Shown in pieces: positions 1-8,539 of a stretch of DNA of 20,109 nucleotides. The position numbers and the translations under genes were made by a program. A model generated the notes under the pieces. The model was not told the DNA's origin, searched no databases, and worked only from the letters and a program-made list of their open reading frames with translations. Numbering within the stretch: position 1 is the stretch's first letter; each line of letters begins with the position of its first letter. Source of the DNA: Hyphomicrobiales bacterium (GTDB lineage Bacteria > Pseudomonadota > Alphaproteobacteria > Rhizobiales > Beijerinckiaceae); assembly GCA_028290595.1 (NCBI GenBank), contig JAQGJO010000278.1, positions 1 to 20,109 on the forward strand, written 5' to 3'.

Positions 1-15
1 GCGGTGGCGTCATGA
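1..15 (+). CDS. Possible 3' tail of an upstream gene
   Basis: Frame 1 reads Ala-Val-Ala-Ser and stops at TGA 13-15. That stop overlaps the ATG at 12-14 in an ATGA arrangement typical of translationally coupled operon genes. Only four codons are visible, so the product cannot be identified. Genes before PepSY proteins are often TonB receptors or small DUF membrane proteins; a receptor normally ends in an aromatic residue, which this one does not. Confidence 0.25.
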   Translation, partial: AVAS

Positions 16-1139
16 CCTCGCGAACGCTCCGCATCTGGGCTCGCCTGCACACATGGACGAGCCTCATATGCACGCTTTTCCTGGTTGTTCTGTGTGTCAC
101 CGGCCTCCCGCTGATCTTCCACGAAGACATCGATCGCGCGTTCGGCCAGCGCGCGACACCGGACCCGATGGCGACGCAGGCGATGCCGCCGCTTCCCCTC
201 GACCGCCTGCTTGAGATCGCCCGCCAGACGCGGCCGGGAGAAGCTGTCCGGTTCGCGACCGCAGTGCCGGGCGAGCCCCTGTGGAACATGGAAATGGGCG
301 CCTCCGTCGCGTCGCGCACGCTGACCGCGATCGTGACCGTTGACGCGCGAACCGGGCGGATCATGCGGACCGGTGATCGCATCCGCAGTCCCGCGATGCA
401 GTTCCTCAAGGACCTGCATACGGAGCTGCTGATGGAACAACCGGGCATGCTGTTCCTCGGGTTTATCGGCCTGTGTTTCCTGGCATCGATCGTCTCCGGC
501 GTCGTTCTCTATCGGCCTTTCATGCGCAGGCTGCCGTATGGAACGGTCCGCATCGAAAAACGCCGGCGATATTGGCTCGATCTGCACAACCTGGCCGGCA
601 TAACGCTGACGACGTGGATGATTGTCGTGGGGGTGACAGGGGTGGTCAACACGCTGTCGCAGCAGATCGCCGACCACTGGATGCGAACGGAGCTGGCCGG
701 CATGATCGCGCCCTGGCGCAACGCGCCGGTTCCCACTCAGGTGGTGCCGCTGCAGGATGTCGTGCAGACCGTGCTCGCCGCCTTTCCGGGAATGGCCGTC
801 GCCACAGTCGCCATGCCCGGCAGCATGTTCGCCGGCGGACATCACTATGACGTCTTCTTGTCCGGCGCGGATCCGCTGACATCCAAATTGATCAAGCCGG
901 TCATGGTCGATGCGCAGACCGGCAGGATCACGGAGGCGAGAGACCTCCCCTGGTACGCGCAGGCGCTGTTCATCTCCAAGCCGTTGCACTTCGGCGACTA
1001 TGGCGGTTGGCCGCTGAAGGTCCTTTGGGCCGCGTTGGATCTGATGACGATCGGCGTGCTGCTGAGCGGCCTCTATCTATGGATCAGCCGCCTTGCCGGC
1101 ATGCGCAACCCAAAGATCGGGCCGGCAGATGAACCCTGA
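12..1139 (+). CDS. PepSY-associated TM protein (ferrisiderophore reductase-like)
   Basis: A 375-residue inner-membrane protein with four clear hydrophobic segments near residues 16-36, 147-168, 194-214 and 336-358. The long loops between segments 1-2 and 3-4 carry the PepSY-like parts, for example the VDARTGRI motif near 110-117 and VDAQTGRI near 299-306. Histidines sit next to the membrane segments (H13, H37, H136, H192, H326). In the related FoxB and FpvG proteins such histidines bind haem, and those proteins reduce ferrisiderophores in the periplasm. The order of segments is seen directly; the reductase role is inferred from the family. The start is the ATG that overlaps an upstream stop as ATGA. 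The gene overlaps the next small gene by 11 bases, so the two are probably one operon. The substrate siderophore is unknown. Confidence 0.8.
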   Translation: MTSRTLRIWARLHTWTSLICTLFLVVLCVTGLPLIFHEDIDRAFGQRATPDPMATQAMPPLPLDRLLEIARQTRPGEAVRFATAVPGEPLWNMEMGASVASRTLTAIVTVDARTGRIMRTGDRIRSPAMQFLKDLHTELLMEQPGMLFLGFIGLCFLASIVSGVVLYRPFMRRLPYGTVRIEKRRRYWLDLHNLAGITLTTWMIVVGVTGVVNTLSQQIADHWMRTELAGMIAPWRNAPVPTQVVPLQDVVQTVLAAFPGMAVATVAMPGSMFAGGHHYDVFLSGADPLTSKLIKPVMVDAQTGRITEARDLPWYAQALFISKPLHFGDYGGWPLKVLWAALDLMTIGVLLSGLYLWISRLAGMRNPKIGPADEP

Positions 1140-1338
1140 ACGCCGAGCGCTCCTGACCAAGTTCCAGATTTTCGGGACACCCCTCGCCATCGCCGCAATC
1201 ACGGTATTCGGTCTGCTGTCGGCGCTGCTGGGCGACGGCGTCTGGGACGCGGTCTCGTGGATCGCTCTCGCCGCACCCGTCGGTATCACGGCGCATCATC
1301 TTTGCAGGTCGATGTTTTATCGAGATCCCAGAGTCTGA
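1129..1338 (+). CDS. Small two-segment membrane protein, 69 aa
   Basis: The ATG at 1129 lies inside the last codons of the PepSY gene (11-base overlap), giving a 69-residue protein. An earlier in-frame ATG at 1093 would overlap more deeply and is less likely. A basic N-terminus (MNPERRALLTKF) is followed by two hydrophobic stretches at about 12-34 and 38-55, then a short basic tail. I do not recognise a named family. Small membrane proteins of this kind often accompany PepSY genes in iron-uptake operons, so a partner or stabilising role for the PepSY protein is a reasonable inference but unproven. Confidence 0.65.
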   Translation: MNPERRALLTKFQIFGTPLAIAAITVFGLLSALLGDGVWDAVSWIALAAPVGITAHHLCRSMFYRDPRV

Positions 1339-1374
1339 ACTCAACGAGTGAAGCATGATTGCGTTGGCCCCCTA

Positions 1375-1510
1375 TCATCCCCGACACCCGCTTAGCGGGT
1401 GAGCGGGGATCCAGACCTGACGGTTCAGCGCCCCGCAGACGCCAACGACCAGCATCGATGCGGTGCAACATCTGGTTTCCCGCTCGCACCTGCGGTGCGT
1501 CGGGAATGAC
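1375..1510. repeat. Dispersed palindromic repeat, copy A (modules M1+M2)
   Basis: First of three related copies. M1 begins TCATCCCCGAC and ends near GCGGGGATCCAGACCTG. Its outer arms ATCCCCG (1377-1383) and CGGGGAT (1404-1410) enclose a perfect 6-bp hairpin ACCCGC/GCGGGT (1386-1400). M2 (1472-1510) begins CTGGTTTCCCGCTCGC and ends GTCGGGAATGAC, again an inverted repeat. It lies between two genes that converge (the 69-aa gene and the SH3 gene). The sister copies are at 10728-10860 and 16827-16949. Confidence 0.8.
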
Positions 1511-1526
1511 ATTGACTGCGGCCCTT

Positions 1527-1573
1527 GTCATCTCCGACAATTCCCGCCCTGCGCTTCGCTTGGCGGGAATGAC
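1527..1573. repeat. M2-like inverted repeat
   Basis: ATTCCCGCC (1540-1548) and GGCGGGAAT (1562-1570) are exact reverse complements, separated by 13 bases that contain GCG-CTT-CGC, so the whole stretch can fold as one hairpin. The flank ends in GGGAATGAC, like module M2. It lies close to the 3' end of the minus-strand SH3 gene and may help end transcription from either side. Confidence 0.6.
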
Positions 1574-1592
1574 ACGTGACCCCCGATGTTCT

Positions 1593-1877
1593 TTAGAAGC
1601 AGCTCACGAATTCGCGGAAGACCCAGCCCATCGGCTTGCCGTCCATCGTGCCGACGCGCGCCCACGTCTTGCCGTTGCGATCGCTGTCGGTTTCGATCAT
1701 CTGCACCAGGCGACCGTTCGGCACTTTGGCGAGAATCTTGCCCAGCGGCGCGTCGCGCAGGTTGAGCTGGGTGCCGGTCGGATCGGTGACGCGGCAGCGG
1801 TCGGCGGCCTGGGCGCTGGTGGCGGCAATGGCGCAAAAGCCGGCGATGGCGAGGATGGAAAGTTTCAGACGGGTCAT
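1593..1877 (-). CDS. Secreted SH3-type (SH3b) domain protein, 94 aa
   Basis: Residues 1-24 form a signal peptide with a hydrophobic core and an AQA cleavage site before ADRC. Residues about 38-92 match a bacterial SH3 domain: LNLRDAPLGKILAKVPNG, then a central strand region, then GWVFREFV. Such domains usually bind peptidoglycan or periplasmic proteins. The mature protein has two cysteines, C28 near its start and C93 next to last, placed to form a disulfide joining the ends (inference). A good ribosome site, AGGGAG, lies 6 bases before the ATG. The gene starts 43 bases after the truB stop, with a hairpin between them, so it may be a read-through member of the operon or a separate unit. Confidence 0.78.
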   Translation of the reverse strand: MTRLKLSILAIAGFCAIAATSAQAADRCRVTDPTGTQLNLRDAPLGKILAKVPNGRLVQMIETDSDRNGKTWARVGTMDGKPMGWVFREFVSCF

Positions 1878-1897
1878 GCTGGTCTCCCTGGACTATG

Positions 1898-1917
1898 CCC
1901 ACGGAGACATCCGTGGG
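1898..1917 (-). terminator. Hairpin just after truB (terminator or 3' stabiliser)
   Basis: CCCACGGA and TCCGTGGG are perfect 8-bp arms around a 4-base loop. The hairpin begins 3 bases beyond the truB stop on the minus strand. No U-tract follows, so it is not a classic intrinsic terminator; it may protect the operon mRNA 3' end or assist Rho-dependent ending. The SH3 gene ribosome site lies just beyond it. Confidence 0.45.
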
Positions 1918-1920
1918 TGA

Positions 1921-2826
1921 TCAGAATGGCAGATTGAATACCCGGCTCGGCACCAGTTCGCCGTGCGAAACCGCACCAAATGCCACAGGCACGCCGCCGC
2001 AGGCCGCATAGGCGGCGCCTTCGGCCGGCGCATCGCGGCCGCGCAGGATCAGCGACTGGCCGCGCCGCAGCCGAGCCGCGCCGTCGCGGTCGACGACGAC
2101 GCAGGGCAATTCCGACAGGCCGGCCTCGACCGACAGCAGGTCGTCGAACGCCTGGGGGCCCGCCTCGTCGAGCTCCGACAGGATCAGCGAATCGGCTTCG
2201 TGAAAGGGTCCGACCCGCGTGCGCCGCAGCGCCGTCACATGGCCGTAGCAGCCGAGCACGCGGCCGAGATCGCGCGCGATGGCGCGCACATAAGTGCCCT
2301 TGCCGCATTCGGCTTCCAGGACGGTTTCCTCAGGGCTTGAGGCGACAATCCGCAGGGCGTGGATGGTGACTTCGCGTGGCGCTATTTCGACCGTCGCACC
2401 GTCGCGCGCCAGGTCATAGGCGCGTTCGCCGTCGATCTTGATGGCGGAAAACGCCGGCGGCGTCTGCATGATCGTGCCGGTGAAGCGCGGCAGCAGCGCC
2501 TCGATCTCCTGCGTCGTCGGGCGCGCTTCCGATGTGCGCGTCACCTTGCCGTCGGCATCGTCGCTATCGGTCTCGATGCCCCAGGTCACCGTGAAGCGAT
2601 AGGCCTTCTCGCCGTCCTGCACGAATGGCACGGTCTTGGTCGCCTCGCCAAAGGCGACCGGCAGGATGCCGGAGGCGAGCGGATCGAGCGTGCCGGCATG
2701 GCCGGCCTTCTTGGCGTTGAAAATGCGCTTCAGACGCGACACCGCATGCGTCGAGGTCATCCCGACCGGTTTGTCGAGAATGAGCCAGCCGTTGACTTCG
2801 GTGCGGTTGGAACGCGGAGCACTCAT
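1921..2826 (-). CDS. truB: tRNA pseudouridine(55) synthase TruB
   Basis: Converts U55 of the tRNA T-loop to pseudouridine. The N-terminus reads [20 protein letters not shown], and the catalytic motif [14 protein letters not shown] places the nucleophilic aspartate at D48. Further family marks are [39 protein letters not shown] and [15 protein letters not shown]. The region after about residue 225 fits the TruB C-terminal/PUA-like domain. The length, 301 aa, is normal. Its ATG overlaps the rbfA stop (ATGA at 2823-2826), so translation is coupled. It is the last gene of the nusA operon here. The usual next genes, rpsO and pnp, are not downstream. Confidence 0.97.
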   Translation of the reverse strand: MSAPRSNRTEVNGWLILDKPVGMTSTHAVSRLKRIFNAKKAGHAGTLDPLASGILPVAFGEATKTVPFVQDGEKAYRFTVTWGIETDSDDADGKVTRTSEARPTTQEIEALLPRFTGTIMQTPPAFSAIKIDGERAYDLARDGATVEIAPREVTIHALRIVASSPEETVLEAECGKGTYVRAIARDLGRVLGCYGHVTALRRTRVGPFHEADSLILSELDEAGPQAFDDLLSVEAGLSELPCVVVDRDGAARLRRGQSLILRGRDAPAEGAAYAACGGVPVAFGAVSHGELVPSRVFNLPF

Positions 2827-3287
2827 GCTGGGTCTTGTTCCCCGTTTCCTGTGGACCCGTTCGCGTTATCCGGGCTCTCTTCCGTTTCTTCCGTCTTGTC
2901 TTCGAGATCGCGCTTGACGCGCGGCGAGTTCAGCAGGGCGTCTATCTTAGCCGAATTTTCGAAACTGTCGTCCATGCGAAAGCGAATTTCCGGCGCGAAC
3001 TTCAGGTCGATCTTGCGGGCGACTTCGCCGCGCAGGAATTTCTTATGGGTGTCCAGGGCGGTGAGAACCGGCTCGGCCGCCTTGCCGCCCAGCGGCATGA
3101 CATAGATCGTCGCCAGCTTGAGATCGGGACTCATCGTGACCTTCGGCACCGTGACGACATGGGCGTCGAGCACGGCGTCGTTGAGGACCCCGCGCGTCAG
3201 CAGTTCCGACATGGTATGACGGACGAGTTCGCCGACGCGCAACATGCGGTGCGAGGGCTCGCCGCCCTTCTGGTGTGCTCTAGACAT
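2823..3287 (-). CDS. rbfA: 30S ribosome-binding factor RbfA
   Basis: A small KH-type protein that binds the 30S subunit during late 16S rRNA maturation. The 154 residues include [37 protein letters not shown] and [20 protein letters not shown], all standard RbfA segments. The last 25 or so residues are an acidic, disordered tail. The ribosome site CGGAG lies 7 bases before the ATG. The gene follows infB after 84 bases that hold two strong hairpins and overlaps truB by 4 bases. Confidence 0.97.
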   Translation of the reverse strand: MSRAHQKGGEPSHRMLRVGELVRHTMSELLTRGVLNDAVLDAHVVTVPKVTMSPDLKLATIYVMPLGGKAAEPVLTALDTHKKFLRGEVARKIDLKFAPEIRFRMDDSFENSAKIDALLNSPRVKRDLEDKTEETEESPDNANGSTGNGEQDPA

Positions 3288-3300
3288 GACAATCTCCGAA

Positions 3301-3322
3301 GCGCGCGGATTTCTCCGCGCGC
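3301..3322 (-). other. Perfect GNRA-loop hairpin before rbfA
   Basis: On the transcribed strand the arms GCGCGCGGA and TCCGCGCGC pair over 9 bp around a GAAA (GNRA) tetraloop. The hairpin ends a few bases before the rbfA ribosome site CGGAG. No U-run follows, so I read it as an mRNA structure (processing, stability or translation control) rather than a terminator. Confidence 0.6.
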
Positions 3323-3364
3323 TAAATCACGACAGTGTTGTTTCTGGTTCGATGTTTTTGGGAC

Positions 3365-3387
3365 AAAGCGCTCAAAGCGAGCGCTTT
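3365..3387 (-). other. Hairpin spanning the infB stop codon
   Basis: AAAGCGCTC and GAGCGCTTT are perfect 9-bp arms with a 5-base loop. They include the last four sense codons of infB and its TGA stop. No long U-tract follows on the minus strand. With the second hairpin at 3301-3322 it brackets the infB-rbfA junction. Confidence 0.55.
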
Positions 3388-6077
3388 ATTTCCTCCACGC
3401 GGTAGCACTCGATGACATCGCCTGAGCGCATGTCCTGATAGTTCTCGAAGGCCATACCGCATTCCTGACCAACGACGACTTCCTTGACTTCGTCCTTGAA
3501 GCGCTTGAGCGTCGACAGCTTGCCTTCATGCACAACGACGTTGTCGCGAATGAGCCGGACATTGGCGCCGCGCTCCACACGGCCGTCGGTAACGCGACAG
3601 CCTGCAACCTTGCCGACCTTCGAAATATTGAAGACTTCGAGGATCTGGGCGTTGCCGAGCATATCTTCGCGCAACGTCGGCGCGAGCAGGCCGGACATTG
3701 CCGCCTTCACATCGTCAACGAGGTTGTAGATGATATTGTAATAGCGAATTTCAAGGCCGAGCCGCTCCGACGCCTCGCGCGCTTCCTTATGCGCGCGCAC
3801 GTTGAAGCCGATCATCACCGCGCCCGAGGCTTCCGCCAGCGCGATGTCGGATTCGGTGATGCCGCCAACGCCCGAATGCACGATGCGCGCCGCGACTTCT
3901 TCGGTGTTGAGTTTTTCCAGCGCCGAAAGGATCGCTTCGACCGAACCCTGCACGTCTCCCTTGATGACGAGCGGGAATTCTTTCAGGCCCGACGACTTGA
4001 GCTGGCTCATCATCTCGACGAGCGAGCGGCCGACACCGGCGCCGCGCGCGGCAGCCTTGTCGCGCTTCAGGCGTTCGCGATACTCGGTGACTTCCCTGGC
4101 GCGCGCTTCTGATTCCACCACAGCGACACGGTCGCCCGCGTCCGGTGCGCCGGCAAAGCCGAGCACTTCGACTGGGAACGACGGGCCGGCCGAAGTTACA
4201 TTGTCGCCCTTGTCGTCGAGCAGCGCACGCACGCGGCCCGACTGGGAACCGGCGACGATGATATCGCCAACCTTCATGGTGCCGCGCTGAACCAGCACGG
4301 TCGCGACCGGGCCGCGTCCGCGATCAAGCCGCGCTTCGATGACGGTACCCTCGGCCGGACGATCCGGATTGGCCTTGAGGTCGAGAAGTTCCGCCTGCAG
4401 CGCAATCAGTTCGAGCAGCTTGTCGAGATTGGTGCGCTTCAAAGCCGAGACTTCGACTTCGAGCGTGTCACCGCCCATGCTTTCGACCTGCACTTCATAT
4501 TGCAGCAGTTCGGACCGCACGCGCTCCGGCTTGGCGTCGGGCTTGTCGATCTTGTTGATGGCGACGATGAGCGGCACCTTGGCGGCGCGCGCATGGTTGA
4601 TGGCCTCGATCGTCTGCGGCATCACGCCGTCATCGGCAGCGACGACAAGCACGACGACGTCGGTGACCTTGGCGCCGCGGGCGCGCATGGCGGTAAACGC
4701 CGCGTGGCCCGGCGTATCGATGAAGGTGACCGGCATGCCATTGGGCGCAACGACCTGATAGGCGCCGATGTGCTGGGTAATGCCGCCGGCTTCGCCGGAG
4801 ACGACATTGGCCGAGCGGATGGCGTCGAGCAGCGAGGTCTTGCCGTGATCGACATGGCCCATGATGGTGACGACCGGCGGACGCGGCTCGAGATGATCGT
4901 CCTCGCCCGGAATGTCGAACAGGCCTTCCTCGACGTCGGATTCGGCGACGCGCTTGACGCTGTGGCCGAGTTCTTCAGCGACGAGCTGCGCCGTGTCGGC
5001 GTCGATCACATCGGTGATCTTGTGCATCAGGCCCTGTTTCATCAGGAGCTTGACGACATCGACGCTACGTTCCGACATGCGGTTGGCGAGTTCCTGGATG
5101 GTGATCGTCTCAGGCAGAATGACTTCGCGGACCAGCTTCTCTTTGATCTGGCCGAAGGACTTGCCCTGCAGGCGTTGCTGACGCCGGCGGAACGAGGCCT
5201 CCGAGCGCATGCGCTCGCCTTCTTCGGCGGTGGCGCTGGTGACGGTCAGGCGGCCACGGTTCTTCTGCTCGCTGCCGCGAACGGGGCGCGGCGGCAGCAC
5301 AACCTTGATGGGCATGCCGGGCCGGCGGATGATGCGCTTGGTCTCTTCTTCTTCGGCTTCGCCGACCGGCTTTGTCGCCGGACGGGCGACACCAACAGCC
5401 GGTGCTGCGGTCGTTGCAGTGGTTGTCGTTTCGGTGGCGGGGCGGCGCAGCGCCACGGACGGCGCGGAGGGCGCCGATGCGGGCACCGGATTGCCGGACG
5501 AGTCGAGCCGGCGCTTGGCTTCGTCTTCCGACCGGCGCTTGGCCTCGGATTCCTGCAGGCGGCGCTGGTCTTCCTCGCGCTTGCGCGCTTCAGCGGCATC
5601 GCGTTCGATTTTTTCCTGGGCTTCGCGCTCGTTGCGGGCCTTGGCGTCGATTTCCGCCTGGCGGCGTTCTTCTTCTTCGCGGCCACGCGCATCGGTGAGC
5701 GCGCGCTCACGGATTTCGATTTCGCGATCGGTCAGGGTGCGCAAAACCATGCCGGCCGAATTTCTCGGATCGGGCGTCTGGCTCGTACGGGCCGGCGTGG
5801 CGGAGCGCGGTGCGTTTTTGGACGAAGGCGCCTGCGGCTGCGCCGGGGGCGGCGGTGCGGCAGGCTTGGCAGCCGGCGTCTCGACGCGCGCAGCCGGCCT
5901 CACGGCCGGCGCCGGTCCAAGTACGCGTGTCTTCACCTTTTCGACGACGACCTGTTTGGTGCGTCCGTGCGAAAAGCTCTGACGGACAACGCCCTGCTCT
6001 ATCGGCCGCTTCAGCGTAAGCGTCTTGGCCGATGCAACATGCAGGGTCTTGTCGCCTGTATCCTTCGTTTCACTCAT
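3372..6077 (-). CDS. infB: Translation initiation factor IF-2
   Basis: A GTPase that brings fMet-tRNA to the 30S subunit and promotes subunit joining. The ATG at 6077 gives 901 residues starting [16 protein letters not shown], the usual alphaproteobacterial start, with GGGGAA 9 bases upstream. An in-frame ATG at 6113 would add 12 residues and lacks that support. Residues about 1-55 are the IF2-associated N-terminal motif. About 60-330 is disordered and contains a charged Glu/Arg/Lys coiled-coil run. The GTPase motifs are GHVDHGKT (407-414), DTPGH (454-458) and NKID (508-511). Domains II, III and the C-terminal fMet-tRNA-binding part fill the rest. It lies 36 bases after ylxR in the nusA operon. 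Confidence 0.98.
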   Translation of the reverse strand: MSETKDTGDKTLHVASAKTLTLKRPIEQGVVRQSFSHGRTKQVVVEKVKTRVLGPAPAVRPAARVETPAAKPAAPPPPAQPQAPSSKNAPRSATPARTSQTPDPRNSAGMVLRTLTDREIEIRERALTDARGREEEERRQAEIDAKARNEREAQEKIERDAAEARKREEDQRRLQESEAKRRSEDEAKRRLDSSGNPVPASAPSAPSVALRRPATETTTTATTAAPAVGVARPATKPVGEAEEEETKRIIRRPGMPIKVVLPPRPVRGSEQKNRGRLTVTSATAEEGERMRSEASFRRRQQRLQGKSFGQIKEKLVREVILPETITIQELANRMSERSVDVVKLLMKQGLMHKITDVIDADTAQLVAEELGHSVKRVAESDVEEGLFDIPGEDDHLEPRPPVVTIMGHVDHGKTSLLDAIRSANVVSGEAGGITQHIGAYQVVAPNGMPVTFIDTPGHAAFTAMRARGAKVTDVVVLVVAADDGVMPQTIEAINHARAAKVPLIVAINKIDKPDAKPERVRSELLQYEVQVESMGGDTLEVEVSALKRTNLDKLLELIALQAELLDLKANPDRPAEGTVIEARLDRGRGPVATVLVQRGTMKVGDIIVAGSQSGRVRALLDDKGDNVTSAGPSFPVEVLGFAGAPDAGDRVAVVESEARAREVTEYRERLKRDKAAARGAGVGRSLVEMMSQLKSSGLKEFPLVIKGDVQGSVEAILSALEKLNTEEVAARIVHSGVGGITESDIALAEASGAVMIGFNVRAHKEAREASERLGLEIRYYNIIYNLVDDVKAAMSGLLAPTLREDMLGNAQILEVFNISKVGKVAGCRVTDGRVERGANVRLIRDNVVVHEGKLSTLKRFKDEVKEVVVGQECGMAFENYQDMRSGDVIECYRVEEIKRSL

Positions 6078-6113
6078 ACGTTTCATTTCCCCGGGACCGT
6101 GCCCGACATTCAT

Positions 6114-6821
6114 TCAATCGTCTTTGCCGCCTGATATTTCGACGCTAGCGGCGTCATTTCTGACCCTGCCCGCGCGCGTATCGCTGGTGAAGACGCCACG
6201 ATATCGGGCCAATCGCCCGCACCGTGTCAGGAAAGCCTGACTGGCTGCTCCCCGCCGAAGCGCTGCATGTATCACATTTGACCGCCCCAATGCCAAATCC
6301 AATTGCCCAGAAGCGAAAAAATCGATTCGGGGCAGAGGATCGGCCAAAGGATCGGGATTGGGGCCGTATTTTCGCGAAACTGCCTGGCCGATTTTGCGGA
6401 TTCCGTCGGCGCTGCCGTCCTGGGCGTGGATGAGAGCGGCAACGTCGCCGTGGCCGATCTGGGCTTCGACCTTGGCGGCGCCGGCAACGACCAGCCCCGC
6501 CTTATTGGCCATGGCCAGACTTTGCAGCGCGTCTTTTTCGATCAGGCGATCGAGATCTTCTGCCAGTGAATTTGGCGTTGAAACTGGTTTTTTCAAGCTG
6601 CGGGCGAAATTTCCGCCCTTCATCGCGTTGCTGACCGCCTCAGCGGTGGCGGTCACCCAGACGCCGCGGCCCGGCAGGCGCCGGCGCAGGTCGGGTACGA
6701 TGTCGCCGGACGGGCCGGCGACAAAGCGGATCATCTCATCCGGCGACAGCCGCGCACGCGTGACGATGCAGGTCCGTTCCGAACCCGTCTCGTCGTCCAT
6801 ATCGCGCGGCGTTGCTGCCAA
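6114..6821 (-). CDS. ylxR: YlxR/DUF448 RNA-binding protein with L7Ae-like domain
   Basis: A conserved companion of nusA and infB, thought to bind nucleic acid. Residues about 14-70 form the YlxR domain, with ERTCIVTRARLSPDEMIRFV and LPGRGVWVT. Residues about 88-155 look like the ribosomal L7Ae-type fold often fused to it in alphaproteobacteria (KDALQSLAMANKAGLVVAGA). The tail to residue 235 is basic and disordered. The chosen start is TTG at 6821, because GGAG lies 8 bases upstream. The first in-frame ATG (6800, MDDETG) has no good ribosome site but would keep both domains. The gene is in the same reading frame as nusA, 72 bases downstream, with a triplicated 18-bp repeat between. Confidence 0.88.
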   Translation of the reverse strand: MAATPRDMDDETGSERTCIVTRARLSPDEMIRFVAGPSGDIVPDLRRRLPGRGVWVTATAEAVSNAMKGGNFARSLKKPVSTPNSLAEDLDRLIEKDALQSLAMANKAGLVVAGAAKVEAQIGHGDVAALIHAQDGSADGIRKIGQAVSRKYGPNPDPLADPLPRIDFFASGQLDLALGRSNVIHAALRRGAASQAFLTRCGRLARYRGVFTSDTRAGRVRNDAASVEISGGKDD

Positions 6822-6832
6822 ATCGATTGCTC

Positions 6833-6886
6833 CATATTTTCAATGCATTACAGGTCTTCAAGGCATGGCAGGCCTTCAAGGCATGG
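6833..6886 (-). repeat. Three tandem 18-bp units in the nusA-ylxR gap
   Basis: Units 6851-6868 and 6869-6886 differ at one base of 18. Unit 6833-6850 is a degenerate third copy matching the middle one at about 12 of 18. Read on the minus strand, each unit contains a minimal reading frame: ATG-CCT-TGA (6884-6876), ATG-CCT-TGA (6866-6858) and ATG-CAT-TGA (6848-6840). All lie directly upstream of the ylxR ribosome site GGAG. The duplication is clear; any regulatory role is inference. Confidence 0.75.
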
Positions 6887-6893
6887 GGAGTCA

Positions 6894-8492
6894 TCACGAC
6901 TGGGCCGGATCAGCGGCAGGCTCTGCTTCGGGTTCCGGTTCCGGCTGTGCCTCGATCCAGCCGGCGCGAACGCGCGCGGCCATGATCAGCGCCTCGGCCT
7001 CCTCGCGCGAGATTTCCATGCCGTCGAGATAGCCCGCATGCTTGGTCGTCTCACCGTCCTTGCGCTCGCTCCAGCCGACCAGATCGTCGGTGGCGCAACC
7101 GGCCAGGTCTTCGACGCTCTTGACGTCGTTTTCGCCGAGCTTGACCATCATGGCGGTGGTGACGCCGGGCACGTCCTTGACCTCGTCGGCGACGCCCAGC
7201 TCCTTGCGGCGGGCATCGTGCGCGGCCTCGATCTGCGCCAGGTGTTCTCTAGCGCGATTCTGGATTTCCTGCGCCGTCTCCTCGTCGAAGCCCTCGATGG
7301 TGGCAAGTTCGCTGATCTCGACGAACGCCAGCTCCTCGACGGAGCGGAAGCCTTCGGACGCCAGCAATTGGCCGACGACCTCGTCGACGTCGAGCGCGGC
7401 CATGAACGCATTGGTGCGCTCAACGAATTCCTTCTGGCGGCGCTCAGATTCCTCGGCCTCGGTCAGGATGTCGATGTCCCAGCCGGTCAATTGCGAGGCG
7501 AGACGCACGTTCTGGCCGCGACGGCCGATGGCCAGCGACAATTGTTCGTCGGGCACGACGACTTCGATGCGCGATGAATCTTCGTCGAGCACGACTTTCA
7601 CCACTTCGGCGGGCTGCAAGGCATTGACGATGAACGTCGCCGCATCGGCCGACCACGGAATGATGTCGATCTTCTCGCCCTGCAATTCATTGACGACGGC
7701 CTGCACGCGCGAGCCGCGCATACCGACGCAGGCGCCGACGGGATCGATCGACGAATCACGCGAGGTGACGGCGATCTTGGCGCGCGAACCCGGATCACGC
7801 GCGACCGACTTCACCTCGATAATGCCGTCGTAGATTTCCGGAACTTCCTGGGCGAACAGCTTCGCCATGAACTGCGGATGCGTGCGCGACAGGAAGATCT
7901 GCGGGCCGCGCTGTTCGCGCCGCACGTCGTAGACATAGGCGCGGACCCGGTCGCCGGGGCGGAACATTTCGCGCGGGATCAATTCGTCGCGGCGGATGAT
8001 CGCTTCGCTGCGGCCGAGATCGACAATCACATTGCCGTATTCGGCGCGCTTGACGACGCCGTTGATGATGTCGCCGATGCGGTCCTTGTATTCCTGGTAC
8101 TGGCGGTCGCGCTCGGCCTCGCGCACCTTCTGCACGATGACCTGCTTGGCGGCCTGCGCCGGGATGCGGCCGAAGTCGAACGGCGGCAGGGTCTCGGCGA
8201 TCCAGTCGCCGACCTGGGCGGCGGGGTTTTTCTTGCGCGCATCGACGAGCAGGATTTCCTTGGCGTCATTGTCGATCTGGTCGACCACCAGCATCAGCCG
8301 CGAAAACCGCATTTCGCCGGTCTTCGGATTGATCTCGGCGCGGATTTCGGTTTCCTGGCCGTAGCGCGAGCGCGCCGCCTTTTGCAGCGCGTCTTCCATC
8401 GAGCTCAGCACGATTTCGCGCGGGATGGATTTTTCGCGCGCGACCGCGTCGGCGATCTGCAGAAGTTCAAGTCGGTTGGCGCTGACGGCCAT
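6894..8492 (-). CDS. nusA: Transcription termination/antitermination factor NusA
   Basis: Binds RNA polymerase and nascent RNA, stimulating hairpin-dependent pausing and termination or, with partners, antitermination. The 532 residues show the N-terminal polymerase-binding domain (about 1-125), an S1 domain (about 137-201, [16 protein letters not shown]), KH1 (about 235-285, with GMRGSR at 257) and KH2 (about 300-345, [16 protein letters not shown]). A C-terminal region with two helix-hairpin-helix-like repeats follows, ending in a Glu/Pro/Ala-rich tail. The ATG is preceded by AGGAG at 9 bases. The gene follows rimP after 47 bases. Autoregulation through the leader terminator is plausible. 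Confidence 0.98.
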   Translation of the reverse strand: MAVSANRLELLQIADAVAREKSIPREIVLSSMEDALQKAARSRYGQETEIRAEINPKTGEMRFSRLMLVVDQIDNDAKEILLVDARKKNPAAQVGDWIAETLPPFDFGRIPAQAAKQVIVQKVREAERDRQYQEYKDRIGDIINGVVKRAEYGNVIVDLGRSEAIIRRDELIPREMFRPGDRVRAYVYDVRREQRGPQIFLSRTHPQFMAKLFAQEVPEIYDGIIEVKSVARDPGSRAKIAVTSRDSSIDPVGACVGMRGSRVQAVVNELQGEKIDIIPWSADAATFIVNALQPAEVVKVVLDEDSSRIEVVVPDEQLSLAIGRRGQNVRLASQLTGWDIDILTEAEESERRQKEFVERTNAFMAALDVDEVVGQLLASEGFRSVEELAFVEISELATIEGFDEETAQEIQNRAREHLAQIEAAHDARRKELGVADEVKDVPGVTTAMMVKLGENDVKSVEDLAGCATDDLVGWSERKDGETTKHAGYLDGMEISREEAEALIMAARVRAGWIEAQPEPEPEAEPAADPAQS

Positions 8493-8539
8493 GGGGAAAG
8501 TCTCCTTGATGGAAGCTCTGAAACGCTGAAACTAAAATC

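Noticed and set aside
1375..1573. CRISPR-like array from the repeated palindromes
   Set aside because: The units are not regularly spaced direct repeats with unique spacers, and no cas genes are present.
2359..3105. Long plus-strand frame across truB and rbfA
   Set aside because: Opposite strand to two well-recognised genes; no motif and no ribosome site of note.
6078..6113. ATG 6113 as the infB start
   Set aside because: It adds [12 protein letters not shown], which is not typical of IF2; the ribosome site GGGGAA fits ATG 6077.
4500..6134. A 544-codon open frame on the plus strand opposite infB
   Set aside because: It is the antisense shadow of a high-GC gene; the composition is low-complexity (Gly/Arg/Asp runs) with no family motif, while infB is unmistakable.
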